Origin: Nitrospinaceae bacterium
GTDB lineage: Bacteria; Nitrospinota; Nitrospinia; Nitrospinales; VA-1
NCBI GenBank assembly: GCA_029261655.1
Contig: JAJDAY010000026.1
Coordinates: 202,362-266,361 of the forward strand
Direction of reading: 5' to 3'
DNA: 64,000 nucleotides
Shown: positions 45,996 through 54,451 of the stretch, piece by piece
Layout of the letters: every line of letters starts with the position of its first letter
How positions within the stretch are numbered: position 1 is the first letter of the stretch
Notes under the pieces: generated by a model
Told to the model about the DNA's origin: nothing
Databases searched by the model: none
Seen by the model: only the letters and a program-made list of their open reading frames with translations
Position numbers and translations under genes: made by a program

Positions 45996-46976
45996 GTGGC
46001 TGAATCTCAATTTTCTTATCAAAAAGCCCTGGTCACAGGGGCGAGCGGGTTTATCGGATCTCATTTATGTCGTCGGCTACGCAACATGGGCGTAGAAGTC
46101 CATGGAATATCCAGAAAGGACCAACCACCGAGTCAAGATGGACTTCGTTGGTGGAAAGGCGATCTCTCAAATACCGAGACCGTTCAAAGAATTTTTAAAG
46201 AGATCAAGCCGGATTTGGTTTTTCATTTGGCCAGCCATGTGTTGGGAGCGCGTGACGTAAGCCACGTGATGTCCACTTTTAACGATAACCTTTTGAGCAG
46301 TATAAATCTTCTTTTAAGCGCCCAGGAAGTTGGGTGCAAGCGGATTATTTTAACAGGGTCACAGGACGAACCGGATTTGGGTGATCCGAAAGCCATTCCC
46401 TCCTCCCCTTATGTTGCCGCAAAAATGGCCAGCAGTGCCTATGCCCGGATGTTCCATGCTCTCTATCAACTTCCAGTGGTCAACCTGCGGGTTTTCATGG
46501 TTTACGGCCCCGCCCAACAGGACTTGAGCAAACTCATCCCGTACACCATTCTCACACTTTTGCGTAAAGAGGCCCCAAAGATTGGCAGCGGTGTGCGTGA
46601 GGTCGATTGGGTTTTCGTCGACGATGTTGTGCAAGCCTATATCGCTACGGCTCAAACACCTGGCCTTGAAGGTAAAACCATCGAAGTGGGTACTGGGAAA
46701 CTGACCACGGTTCGAAAAGTGGTTGAAAACCTCAGCCAATTAATCAATCCTGAGATCAAACCCCTGTTTGGTTCTTTAGCGGAAAGACCCTTAGAGCAAA
46801 TACGGGTGGCAGATACGGCTAACGCTCTGAAACTGATCGGATGGAAACCTGAAACTTCTTTGGAGGAGGGTTTGAAAAAAACCATCGAGTGGTACAAACA
46901 TCATCTCGTAAAAATAAAAATTCTGAGCTTGCTTCTTCTCCAAAATAGAATCTTGACAACCTTGTCTGAGGTATAA
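45996..46976 (+). CDS. NAD(P)-dependent epimerase/dehydratase (extended SDR)
   Basis: A 326-residue extended short-chain dehydrogenase. NAD binding is seen in VTGASGFIGSHLCRRL; the active-site YxxxK is SSPYVAAKMASSAYARM. It starts with GTG preceded by AGGAGA. The product could epimerise or dehydrate/reduce a nucleotide sugar; with rfbF/rfbG next downstream, reduction of a CDP-4-keto sugar is a reasonable guess. The C-terminal 30 residues (VKIKILSLLLLQNRILTTLSEV) extend beyond the usual end and look hydrophobic. Confidence 0.82.
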   Translation: MAESQFSYQKALVTGASGFIGSHLCRRLRNMGVEVHGISRKDQPPSQDGLRWWKGDLSNTETVQRIFKEIKPDLVFHLASHVLGARDVSHVMSTFNDNLLSSINLLLSAQEVGCKRIILTGSQDEPDLGDPKAIPSSPYVAAKMASSAYARMFHALYQLPVVNLRVFMVYGPAQQDLSKLIPYTILTLLRKEAPKIGSGVREVDWVFVDDVVQAYIATAQTPGLEGKTIEVGTGKLTTVRKVVENLSQLINPEIKPLFGSLAERPLEQIRVADTANALKLIGWKPETSLEEGLKKTIEWYKHHLVKIKILSLLLLQNRILTTLSEV

Positions 46977-47374
46977 TAATATTTCCATCATTATTGATCT
47001 AAATCCACCAAAATCACCTGTAATCACTATTATTTTAATGGTTTTCATATAAGTCTGTCAAAAATTTGAAATTTGAAACAGCCCTCTATTATTTCCAATA
47101 GTCAGCCTTAAAAAAAAACTCATTTGTTTGTAACCAAGGCGTAACGTACTCTCGATAAATTCTTAATACCGAAACGTCATTCTTATCTCAAGGGCAGAAT
47201 GATTGCTAATTGACGACCTAGGGGTAAAACCTGGGGGCTCGTTTTCTGACGTTTATTTTCGAGAATCCGACTGAATATAACGTTCTTTGTATTCCGGGGA
47301 TTTGACCTGCATTGAATGGAGTTGGCCGGTGACACGGGGAGCTCAGTGAATATCAAAATCAAGGGGATCGTGTA
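46977..47374. other. Intergenic region with promoter area of the CDP-sugar unit
   Basis: Contains element B (47120-47180). Elsewhere CCTAGGGGTAAAACCTGGGGG (around 47220) is a short imperfect repeat. No gene seen. Confidence 0.5.
47120..47180 (+). promoter_or_regulatory. Shared polysaccharide-locus element, copy B
   Basis: Carries GTAAC-CAAGGC-GTAAC, then CGATAAATTCTTAATACC and GTCAT, in gapless register with copy A. It lies 195 bp before rfbF and faces it. Confidence 0.7.
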
Positions 47375-48142
47375 ATGAAAGCTGTTATTTTAGCAGGAGG
47401 CCTTGGGACTCGATTGAGTGAAGAAACCTCCATAAAACCCAAACCCATGGTGGAAATCGGGGGTAAGCCTATCCTTTGGCATATTATGAAAATTTATTCT
47501 GCCCATGGAATAAATGATTTCATAATATGCTTGGGATACAAGGGTTATATTATTAAAGAGTATTTCTCCAATTATTTTCTGCACATGTCCGATGTCACCC
47601 TGGACATTAAAAAGAACAAAATAGAGGTTCACCAAAATAAGGTGGAGCCCTGGCGGATCACTTTGATAGATACAGGAAATGACACTTACACCGGAGGGCG
47701 AATCAAGCGGGTGAAAGACCATATTGGCAAGGGAACATTTTGTCTCACCTATGGTGATGGGGTGTCCAACGTTGATATAAAGAGTTCGATAAGCTTCCAT
47801 AAAGAACATGGGAAACTGGCAACCATGACCAGCGTCCTACCGCCAGGTCGATTTGGATCTTTATCATTTGATGGAAATCTTGTTAAGTCTTTCGTAGAAA
47901 AACCTTTTGGTGAAGGAGGATGGGTCAACGGAGGATTTTTCGTATTAGAGCCTGAAGTGATTGATTATATCAAGGATGACAGTACCTGGTGGGAAAGGGA
48001 ACCTCTCGAGGCATTGGTTTCTAAAAAGGAGTTGGCGGCCTATAAACACTCAGGTTTTTGGAAGCCCATGGATACGTTGAGTGACAAGAATACTTTGGAA
48101 TCTCTTTGGAACGCTGGAAAAGCTGAATGGAAAGTATGGTAG
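47375..48142 (+). CDS. rfbF: Glucose-1-phosphate cytidylyltransferase
   Basis: A 255-residue nucleotidyltransferase: MKAVILAGGLGTRLSEETSIKPKPMVEIGGKPILWHIM is the pyrophosphorylase signature, and CLTYGDGVSNVDI plus GGWVNGGFFVLEPEV are typical of RfbF. It converts CTP and glucose-1-phosphate to CDP-glucose, the first step to CDP-linked 3,6-dideoxy and branched sugars. AAGGGGA lies seven bases before the ATG. It overlaps rfbG by 16 bp, a very tight coupling. Confidence 0.93.
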   Translation: MKAVILAGGLGTRLSEETSIKPKPMVEIGGKPILWHIMKIYSAHGINDFIICLGYKGYIIKEYFSNYFLHMSDVTLDIKKNKIEVHQNKVEPWRITLIDTGNDTYTGGRIKRVKDHIGKGTFCLTYGDGVSNVDIKSSISFHKEHGKLATMTSVLPPGRFGSLSFDGNLVKSFVEKPFGEGGWVNGGFFVLEPEVIDYIKDDSTWWEREPLEALVSKKELAAYKHSGFWKPMDTLSDKNTLESLWNAGKAEWKVW

Positions 48143-49221
48143 TGGATACGGAATTCTGGAAAGGTAAAAAGGTATTAATCACCGGGCATACCGGGTTTAA
48201 AGGAAGTTGGTTGTCGATCTGGTTACAAAACCTGGGCGCAAACCTGACAGGCTATTCCCTGCCCCCGCCCACCAACCCAAGCCTTTTCACCGTTGCCGGT
48301 ATCGACGAGGGAATGACCTCCATCACGGGGGATGTACGTGATTTTGAACAATTTCAGTCTGTGATTGCGGAACATCGTCCTGAGATTATTTTCCACATGG
48401 CGGCACAGTCACTGGTTCGCCATTCCTACGATAATCCTGTCGAAACTTATGCAACCAATGTGATGGGCACGGTGCACTTGTTGGAAGCCGTTCGCCGAAC
48501 AGGCGGCGTCAAGGCGATTGTGAATATTACCAGCGACAAGTGTTATGAAAATCAGGAATGGCCCTGGGGATATCGTGAAAATGAGCCGATGGGAGGATTC
48601 GACCCCTATAGCAACAGCAAAGGTTGTGCGGAGTTGGTGACCGCCGCGTTTCGTGATTCATTTTTCAACACGGAAGATTTCGACAATCACGGTATCGCTC
48701 TTGCGTCTGCCAGGTCAGGCAATGTCATTGGCGGAGGAGACTGGGCCAAAGACCGGCTCATACCTGACATCATGCGCGCCATCTCGGCGGGAAAACCGGT
48801 GGTGGTTCGAAACCCCGACTCCATTCGTCCATGGCAGCATGTTCTGGAGCCTCTTGGCGGCTATCTCCTGCTGGCTCAGAAACTTTGGGAAGATGGCAAG
48901 GGGTTCGCTCAGGCCTGGAATTTTGGTCCCAACGATGAGGATGCCAAGCCGGTCAGTTGGATTGCCACGAGCATGACCAAAATGTGGGGAAAGGATGCCA
49001 GTTGGAAACTGGATGGCCAAAAACATCCTCATGAAGCCCATTATCTAAAACTCGACTGTTCCAAGGCCAAATCTCAGATGGGGTGGTCGCCCACCTGGAA
49101 CCTTGAAACGACCTTGCAAGCCATTGTGAGCTGGCATCAGGATTACCTGGCCAGGAAAGATATGCGGGCGGTGGTGACCGAACAAATAAACGCTTTTCTA
49201 AAGGGAAAAACAATAAAATGA
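48127..49221 (+). CDS. rfbG: CDP-glucose 4,6-dehydratase
   Basis: A 364-residue extended SDR: LITGHTGFKGSWLSIWLQNLGA at the N-terminus (the FKGSW form is diagnostic of RfbG), HMAAQSLVRHSY, and the YxxxK motif DPYSNSKGCAELV. It turns CDP-glucose into CDP-4-keto-6-deoxyglucose. The start may be ATG 48127 or the nearby ATG 48136; both lie within rfbF. Its stop overlaps the following methyltransferase by four bases. Confidence 0.93.
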   Translation: MESMVVDTEFWKGKKVLITGHTGFKGSWLSIWLQNLGANLTGYSLPPPTNPSLFTVAGIDEGMTSITGDVRDFEQFQSVIAEHRPEIIFHMAAQSLVRHSYDNPVETYATNVMGTVHLLEAVRRTGGVKAIVNITSDKCYENQEWPWGYRENEPMGGFDPYSNSKGCAELVTAAFRDSFFNTEDFDNHGIALASARSGNVIGGGDWAKDRLIPDIMRAISAGKPVVVRNPDSIRPWQHVLEPLGGYLLLAQKLWEDGKGFAQAWNFGPNDEDAKPVSWIATSMTKMWGKDASWKLDGQKHPHEAHYLKLDCSKAKSQMGWSPTWNLETTLQAIVSWHQDYLARKDMRAVVTEQINAFLKGKTIK

Positions 49222-50453
49222 CTGCTCTTCCTTGCCGATTTTGCAAGGCTTCGTTAAAGGATAGCTTTGCGGACCTTGGCATGTCTCCGTTTTCGAATTC
49301 CTATATCTCCCAGGAAAACCTGCATCGAATGGAACCATTTTTCCCTCTGCATGCCTATGTTTGCGATCATTGCTTTCTTGTGCAGTTAGGAGAATTTCAA
49401 AACCCGGCAAGCATATTTACCGATTACGCCTATTTTTCCTCGTTCTCCGATTCCTGGCTGAAACACGCTAAAGAATACACGAACATCATGATAGAACGTT
49501 TCAAACTCAATTCATCTCATCAGGTCATGGAAATCGCCAGCAACGACGGGTATCTCCTGCAATACTTCAAGGAACAAGGAATTCCCGTGCTTGGAATCGA
49601 ACCTGCGGAAAACGTCGCAAAGGTTGCCGAAGAAAAAGGGATACCCTGTATAACCAAATTTTTTGGCAAACAAACCGCTTCAGAACTTGTCTCGGAAGGA
49701 AAGCAACCGGACTTGTTACTGGGAAACAATGTTTTGGCGCATGTTCCAGATATCCATGATTTTGTGGGAGGAATGAAAATTGTCTTGAAACCCCAGGGGT
49801 TCATCACCATGGAATTTCCCCATCTTCTGCGATTGATAGAAGATAATCAATTCGATACTATTTATCATGAGCATTTTTCTTATCTTTCGTTCCTCACGGT
49901 GGAAAAGATTTTTACCGAACATGGCTTGACTCTCTTTGACGTAGAGGAAATACCCACGCATGGCGGGTCACTGAGAATCTACGCCAGACACTCCGAAGAT
50001 AATTCGAAGCCGGTCAGTGACCGCACAAAAGAACTGCGGAATCGCGAAATCGCCTTCGGCCTGGACTCGATGAAAACGTACACCGCTTTCGCCGAAAAAG
50101 TGAAGGAAACCAAAAGAAAACTGCTTTCCTTTTTAATCAAAGCCAAAGAAGATGGGAAAAAAATTGTCGGGTATGGCGCTCCCGCTAAAGGAAACACTCT
50201 TTTAAATTATTGTGGCGTCGGGACGGATTTTATTGATTACACAGTGGACCGCAGTCCTTATAAACAAGGTCAGGTTTTACCGGGAATTCGCATCCCCATA
50301 TTCCACCCTGACAAGATCAAGGAAACCAAACCGGATTATCTATTGATCCTGCCCTGGAATATCAAAGAAGAAATTATGGACCAGATGGCTCATATTCGTC
50401 AGTGGGGGGGCAAGTTTGTGGTCCCCATTCCAGGCGTGAAAATTTTGGATTGA
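49218..50453 (+). CDS. Sugar C-methyltransferase (TylCIII-like, SAM-dependent)
   Basis: A 411-residue methyltransferase with the three-part layout of NDP-keto-sugar C-methyltransferases: a zinc-binding head (PCRFCKASLKDSF ... YVCDHCFLVQLG), the SAM-binding core (VMEIASNDGYLLQYFKEQGIPVLGIEP) and the C-terminal Rossmann-like domain (IVGYGAPAKGNTLLNYCGV). Relatives add a methyl group to C-3 of a 4-keto sugar. Coupled to rfbG by an ATGA overlap, it would make a C-methylated, branched CDP-deoxyhexose. Confidence 0.88.
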   Translation: MTALPCRFCKASLKDSFADLGMSPFSNSYISQENLHRMEPFFPLHAYVCDHCFLVQLGEFQNPASIFTDYAYFSSFSDSWLKHAKEYTNIMIERFKLNSSHQVMEIASNDGYLLQYFKEQGIPVLGIEPAENVAKVAEEKGIPCITKFFGKQTASELVSEGKQPDLLLGNNVLAHVPDIHDFVGGMKIVLKPQGFITMEFPHLLRLIEDNQFDTIYHEHFSYLSFLTVEKIFTEHGLTLFDVEEIPTHGGSLRIYARHSEDNSKPVSDRTKELRNREIAFGLDSMKTYTAFAEKVKETKRKLLSFLIKAKEDGKKIVGYGAPAKGNTLLNYCGVGTDFIDYTVDRSPYKQGQVLPGIRIPIFHPDKIKETKPDYLLILPWNIKEEIMDQMAHIRQWGGKFVVPIPGVKILD

Positions 50454-50539
50454 AATTTTCCGGACCCAAACCAAATTCTGTATGTACGTGAGATGTTGCC
50501 TAAAACACACCCAACCTTTTCAGCGGGGTTTCTAAAATT

Positions 50540-51802
50540 ATGAAATTGATGCCCTTGATGGAAAAATTACTCCCCATTTGCAGAAGCATCACCGGAGACG
50601 GTTTGAAAAAAAGCCTGGGTATTCTCTCCGAGGGAACCGGTTTAAAAACCATTGAGTATCCAAGCGGACAGGAGTGTTTTGAATGGACCGTCCCTGAGGA
50701 ATGGAACATCCGGGATGCCTATATCATTGACAGCAGGGGAAACAAAATTGTCGACTTTCAGAAATGCGGCCTCCACGTTGTCAATTATAGTATGCCTTTT
50801 AAAGGAAAATTGTCCTTTCAGGAATTAAAACCTCACCTTTATTCCCTCCCTGAAAAGCCAAACGCCATTCCTTATCGAACCTCCTATTACAACAGAGTCT
50901 GGGGGTTTTGTATCAGCCATGAGCAATACCTGAAAATGGAGGAAAACCCTGCCGAGAAATATGATGTTTGTATTGATTCGGATATAAAAAATGGCGCCAT
51001 GCCTATTGCTGAATGGCTCATTCCAGGAGAAACCGACCAGGAAATTTTACTCTCCACAAATGTCTGCCATCCCTGTATGGCAAACGATAATCTTTCAAAT
51101 GCCGTGGTGGCCACCGCAGTAGCAAAAGAAATCGCCAAATGGCCTAAAAGAAAATATTCCTATAGGTTATTGGTTTTACCTGCCACCGTTGGGTGCATTG
51201 CATATATTCATAATAACCCAGGCTGGGTTGAAAAAATCTACGGCGGGTATGTTTTGTCCTGTCTGGGAGACCCTGGAAACTTTACTTATAAAAAAACCTA
51301 TCAGGGAAACCATGAAATTGACAAGGTGATGCTCAGCGCATTAAAAACGGGAGATGCTGGATATGAGATAAGAGAGTTTTCACCCATTGGAGGGGACGAA
51401 TCTCAGTACAACTCACCGGGGTTCAGACTGCCCATAGGTTCCTTAATGAGAACACCTTTCATGGAATACCCTGAGTATCATACTTCTCTCGATAATCTGG
51501 ATCTGGTAACTGAAGAGGCGTTGCAGGGATCTGTTAAGACTTATCTCCGCGCGATCCGAAACCTGGAATTAAATGCAACGTATAAGGTCACTTTCAAGGG
51601 AGATCCGAAACTGAACAAATATAACTTATACGTGGGTCCGCACGAAGATTATAATCGGTTTGTAGGAACCAATTATTTTTTCTCCATGAGCGACGGCCAA
51701 AACTCCCTATTGGATATCAGCGAAAAATGTAATGTCGATATTGAAATTCTAAATGACCTAGCCGAAAAAGCCTTACAAAATGGGATGGTCACACGAACAT
51801 GA
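50540..51802 (+). CDS. DUF4910 aminopeptidase-like protein
   Basis: A 420-residue protein of the DUF4910 group, which has an aminopeptidase (M28-like) fold. Signatures are MEKLLPICRSITGDGLKKSL, the metal site STNVCHPCMANDNLSNAV, and PIGGDESQYNSPGFRLPIGSL, EYHTSLDNLDLV. It has no signal peptide. Members sit in polysaccharide and flagellin glycosylation loci; their substrate is unproven, and deacylation or hydrolysis of a sugar amide is a guess. It is the last gene of the CDP-sugar unit and converges with the SGNH gene. Confidence 0.83.
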   Translation: MKLMPLMEKLLPICRSITGDGLKKSLGILSEGTGLKTIEYPSGQECFEWTVPEEWNIRDAYIIDSRGNKIVDFQKCGLHVVNYSMPFKGKLSFQELKPHLYSLPEKPNAIPYRTSYYNRVWGFCISHEQYLKMEENPAEKYDVCIDSDIKNGAMPIAEWLIPGETDQEILLSTNVCHPCMANDNLSNAVVATAVAKEIAKWPKRKYSYRLLVLPATVGCIAYIHNNPGWVEKIYGGYVLSCLGDPGNFTYKKTYQGNHEIDKVMLSALKTGDAGYEIREFSPIGGDESQYNSPGFRLPIGSLMRTPFMEYPEYHTSLDNLDLVTEEALQGSVKTYLRAIRNLELNATYKVTFKGDPKLNKYNLYVGPHEDYNRFVGTNYFFSMSDGQNSLLDISEKCNVDIEILNDLAEKALQNGMVTRT

Positions 51803-51916
51803 TTTTCTAATATCATCGACCGATTCGTTGTGAGCCTGCCCATTCAGAACGGTCTCTCTTGTTAAAATTCCATTCCTGACCGGCATCCTGAATGAGCATT
51901 GAAGCTGACAGGGTGT

Positions 51917-53083
51917 TTATAAATTCTTGCAAACATACTCTGTAATCATTTTTCCAGCTAACCGATGGCCTTCGTTATTCCAATGTCCTTTCCCCAGGTT
52001 AGTAGTATCAAATCCATGAAGAAATACCCCGTTTTTTTCAGCATAGGTCTGAAAAGGAGGGGCTAAATTCAATACCGGGAAATTTTTCTTTGTTCCAAAT
52101 TCTTTAATGCGAAAGTCCGGGTAAAATAAGTTTTCAACCCCTAAACTTTTCATATTTTTCTTTGTGATTGATTTGTCAGGATGCACTTGAATCCCGTTCG
52201 TCAAGGTCACAACCAGAAATTTACTTTTCTTTTGTTGGACCTCGTCTCGCATTAATTCCAACAAGTCCTCGGTAATGTTCCATGCCTTTTCCCAGGCTTG
52301 CCCCTCTGGGGCTTTGTAAATCTCGTCATCCAGCCCCGATTCCTGCAAACTGTTATTTTTTTGGGGCAAACTTTGATTCTTCAAACCAACCCTGAATTTA
52401 TTGAGTATCTGTAAAATTCTTGAATGATTATAAACCCAGTATAGAAACTTATAATGCCACTTTTGTCTCGTGAGAAAATATTCTGATTTATTAAACGAAT
52501 CATCAAGTGTCAATTGATCGTCTTTATAATAAAAATAAGGTGCTTTAGGGTTTGGATCAAGATGATAGGAATTGTTACGAAAATCATTACCAGTGAGGAA
52601 GGCAAGCAATATAATATCAGGATTATATTTCCAGACTTTATGCCGAAGAGTTAGAAGCTCCTGACCCGTTCCAAAACCGGAAATCCCGAAATTAAGCACC
52701 TCCACCTTATTTCCATTAATGACCTTGCATTCTTCCAGATCTTTTTCCATTAACGACCAGAACGTATTCTCCATGGGAACCTGAACAGCTTCAGCCATCG
52801 AATCCCCAAGCACTGCGATACGTAAAGTCTTTTCCGGTTTTAACAACGAATGTTCGCGATCCCTGAATCCTTCGCTATTGACCCGGATGTATACTTTATT
52901 CTCACCCGTCACCCATCCTTCAATATCTGGAACCAACGTTGAACCTATTTGAGGGTCCCATCGGTAAAAATTCTTATTTGAGAAGCCCATTAAATACAAA
53001 CAGATTTCACCTACAATCAAACTCAAACTCAATCCAAAAAACAGCAATAATAAATTTTTTACCCAGACCCTAGACAAAAACAT
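51917..53083 (-). CDS. Membrane-anchored SGNH/GDSL hydrolase
   Basis: A 388-residue protein with one N-terminal transmembrane helix (NLLLLFFGLSLSLIVGEICLYLM) and a periplasmic SGNH domain. Block I is VLGDSMAEAV, block II NFGISGFGTGQE, block III LTGNDFRNN, and the final His lies in KGHWNNEGHRLAG. Such enzymes add or remove O-acetyl groups on glycans. It is the last gene of the minus-strand unit that starts with the sugar transferase, so modification of the locus polysaccharide is likely. Confidence 0.82.
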   Translation of the reverse strand: MFLSRVWVKNLLLLFFGLSLSLIVGEICLYLMGFSNKNFYRWDPQIGSTLVPDIEGWVTGENKVYIRVNSEGFRDREHSLLKPEKTLRIAVLGDSMAEAVQVPMENTFWSLMEKDLEECKVINGNKVEVLNFGISGFGTGQELLTLRHKVWKYNPDIILLAFLTGNDFRNNSYHLDPNPKAPYFYYKDDQLTLDDSFNKSEYFLTRQKWHYKFLYWVYNHSRILQILNKFRVGLKNQSLPQKNNSLQESGLDDEIYKAPEGQAWEKAWNITEDLLELMRDEVQQKKSKFLVVTLTNGIQVHPDKSITKKNMKSLGVENLFYPDFRIKEFGTKKNFPVLNLAPPFQTYAEKNGVFLHGFDTTNLGKGHWNNEGHRLAGKMITEYVCKNL

Positions 53084-53154
53084 ATAACTTCAATCTCCAA
53101 AACAGAGCAACCATAAATAAATGCAACCGTCCAACCTCTACCTTCTAGCCGTGG

Positions 53155-53337
53155 TCACGGGTTGACGGGAATACCCTCTCGAAGTAGCGGGTTCGAAATA
53201 CTGTCTTCACTTCTGAATAATTGAGCTTCGATGATCCAGGGGACAGATTCGTCCACAGGAAACTCTAAGGACAGGTGATAGATCAGCGCGGCGACAAGAA
53301 GTATTTTTCTATAGAAACAAACAACCAGGGAAGCCAT
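53155..53337 (-). CDS. Doubtful small membrane-type ORF
   Basis: A 60-codon ORF with an N-terminal hydrophobic stretch (VVCFYRKILLVAALIYHLSL). No ribosome-binding site is seen upstream and I recognise no family. It lies between same-strand genes in a 300-bp gap which otherwise shows nothing. It may be chance or a remnant. Confidence 0.2.
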   Translation of the reverse strand: MASLVVCFYRKILLVAALIYHLSLEFPVDESVPWIIEAQLFRSEDSISNPLLREGIPVNP

Positions 53338-53383
53338 TTAATTTTAAATTTAAAAAATATTTACAAATCATCTCCATCACCTT

Positions 53384-54397
53384 CTAGGCTTTACCTGAGT
53401 AATAACTGGTATACCAGTCCACAAAATTTTTGACTCCGATCTGAACATTGAACTTCGGTTTGTAACCAAAATCTCGAATGAGGCTTGAGACATCGGCGTG
53501 GGACTTATGAAAATCTCCGGGCTGAAACGGCATGAGGTTTAACTGAGCTTTCTTCCCCAGAGTTTTTTCGATTTCCTGAATAAAGTCCATCAGCTTGACC
53601 GGCGAGTTGGAACCGATATTGTAAACTCGACACGGTGCCGGCGAAGAAGCCGGGTCGGGCTGAGTGCCGTCCCAATCCGGGTCGGGCTCGGCAGTTTTCA
53701 TGACCACGCGAACCACTCCTTCGACAATATCATCGATATAAGTGAAATCCCGGACCATATCGCCCCGGTTGAATACATCAATGGGTTTGCCTGCAAGAAT
53801 ATTCTTGGTAAAAAGGAACAACGCCATATCGGGCCTCCCCCACGGACCGTACACCGTGAAGAACCGTAAACCCGTCACCGGCAATTTATAAAGATGCGCG
53901 TAGGAATGCGCCATCAGTTCGTTGTCTTTTTTTGTGGCCCCATAAAGAGATACCGGGTGATTGACACAGTCGTGGACCGAAAACGGATATTTTGTATTCA
54001 ATCCATAAACCGAGCTGGTGGACGCATAAACCAGATGCTCCACGTTATTATGACGGCATCCTTCCAGAATATTCAGAGTGCCGATGACATTGCTTTGGAT
54101 ATAAGCATGAGGATGATCCAGAGAATACCGGACGCCCGCCTGGGCTCCCAGGTGGATAACGCGTTCTGGCTTTTCTTTTTTAAAAAGATTGGCCACCGCC
54201 TCGTTATCGGCAAGATCGTCTTTATATAGTTTGAATTTCTCAAACTTTTTCAATAGTTCCAAACGGGAATTTTTTAGCTCAACGGAGTAGTAATCATTGA
54301 CATTATCCAGGCCAATAATTTCATGCCCCTCCTCCAGGAGTCGTTTTGAAGTGTGAAATCCAATAAAACCCGCCGCGCCTGTGACCAGAATTTTCAT
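53384..54397 (-). CDS. UDP-glucuronate 4-epimerase-like NAD-dependent epimerase
   Basis: A 337-residue extended SDR: VTGAAGFIGFHTSKRLLEEGHEIIGLDNVNDYYSVELKN is characteristic of the UDP-glucuronate epimerase group (LpsL, Cap1J), with HLGAQAGVRYSLDHPHAYIQSN and YxxxK as SLYGATKKDNEL. It interconverts UDP-glucuronate and UDP-galacturonate in that group. A UDP-sugar dehydrogenase lies upstream in the same unit, so a uronic acid in the polysaccharide is likely. Confidence 0.88.
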   Translation of the reverse strand: MKILVTGAAGFIGFHTSKRLLEEGHEIIGLDNVNDYYSVELKNSRLELLKKFEKFKLYKDDLADNEAVANLFKKEKPERVIHLGAQAGVRYSLDHPHAYIQSNVIGTLNILEGCRHNNVEHLVYASTSSVYGLNTKYPFSVHDCVNHPVSLYGATKKDNELMAHSYAHLYKLPVTGLRFFTVYGPWGRPDMALFLFTKNILAGKPIDVFNRGDMVRDFTYIDDIVEGVVRVVMKTAEPDPDWDGTQPDPASSPAPCRVYNIGSNSPVKLMDFIQEIEKTLGKKAQLNLMPFQPGDFHKSHADVSSLIRDFGYKPKFNVQIGVKNFVDWYTSYYSGKA

Positions 54398-54451
54398 ATC
54401 CGTATTAGTCTTTTTTATATTAGTAAAATTTATTATCCCAGTATCTAATAA

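Noticed and set aside
51841-51894. CATTCAG/CTGAATG inverted repeat between convergent genes as a terminator
   Set aside because: The loop is about 40 nt, the stem is only 7 bp and no T-run follows.
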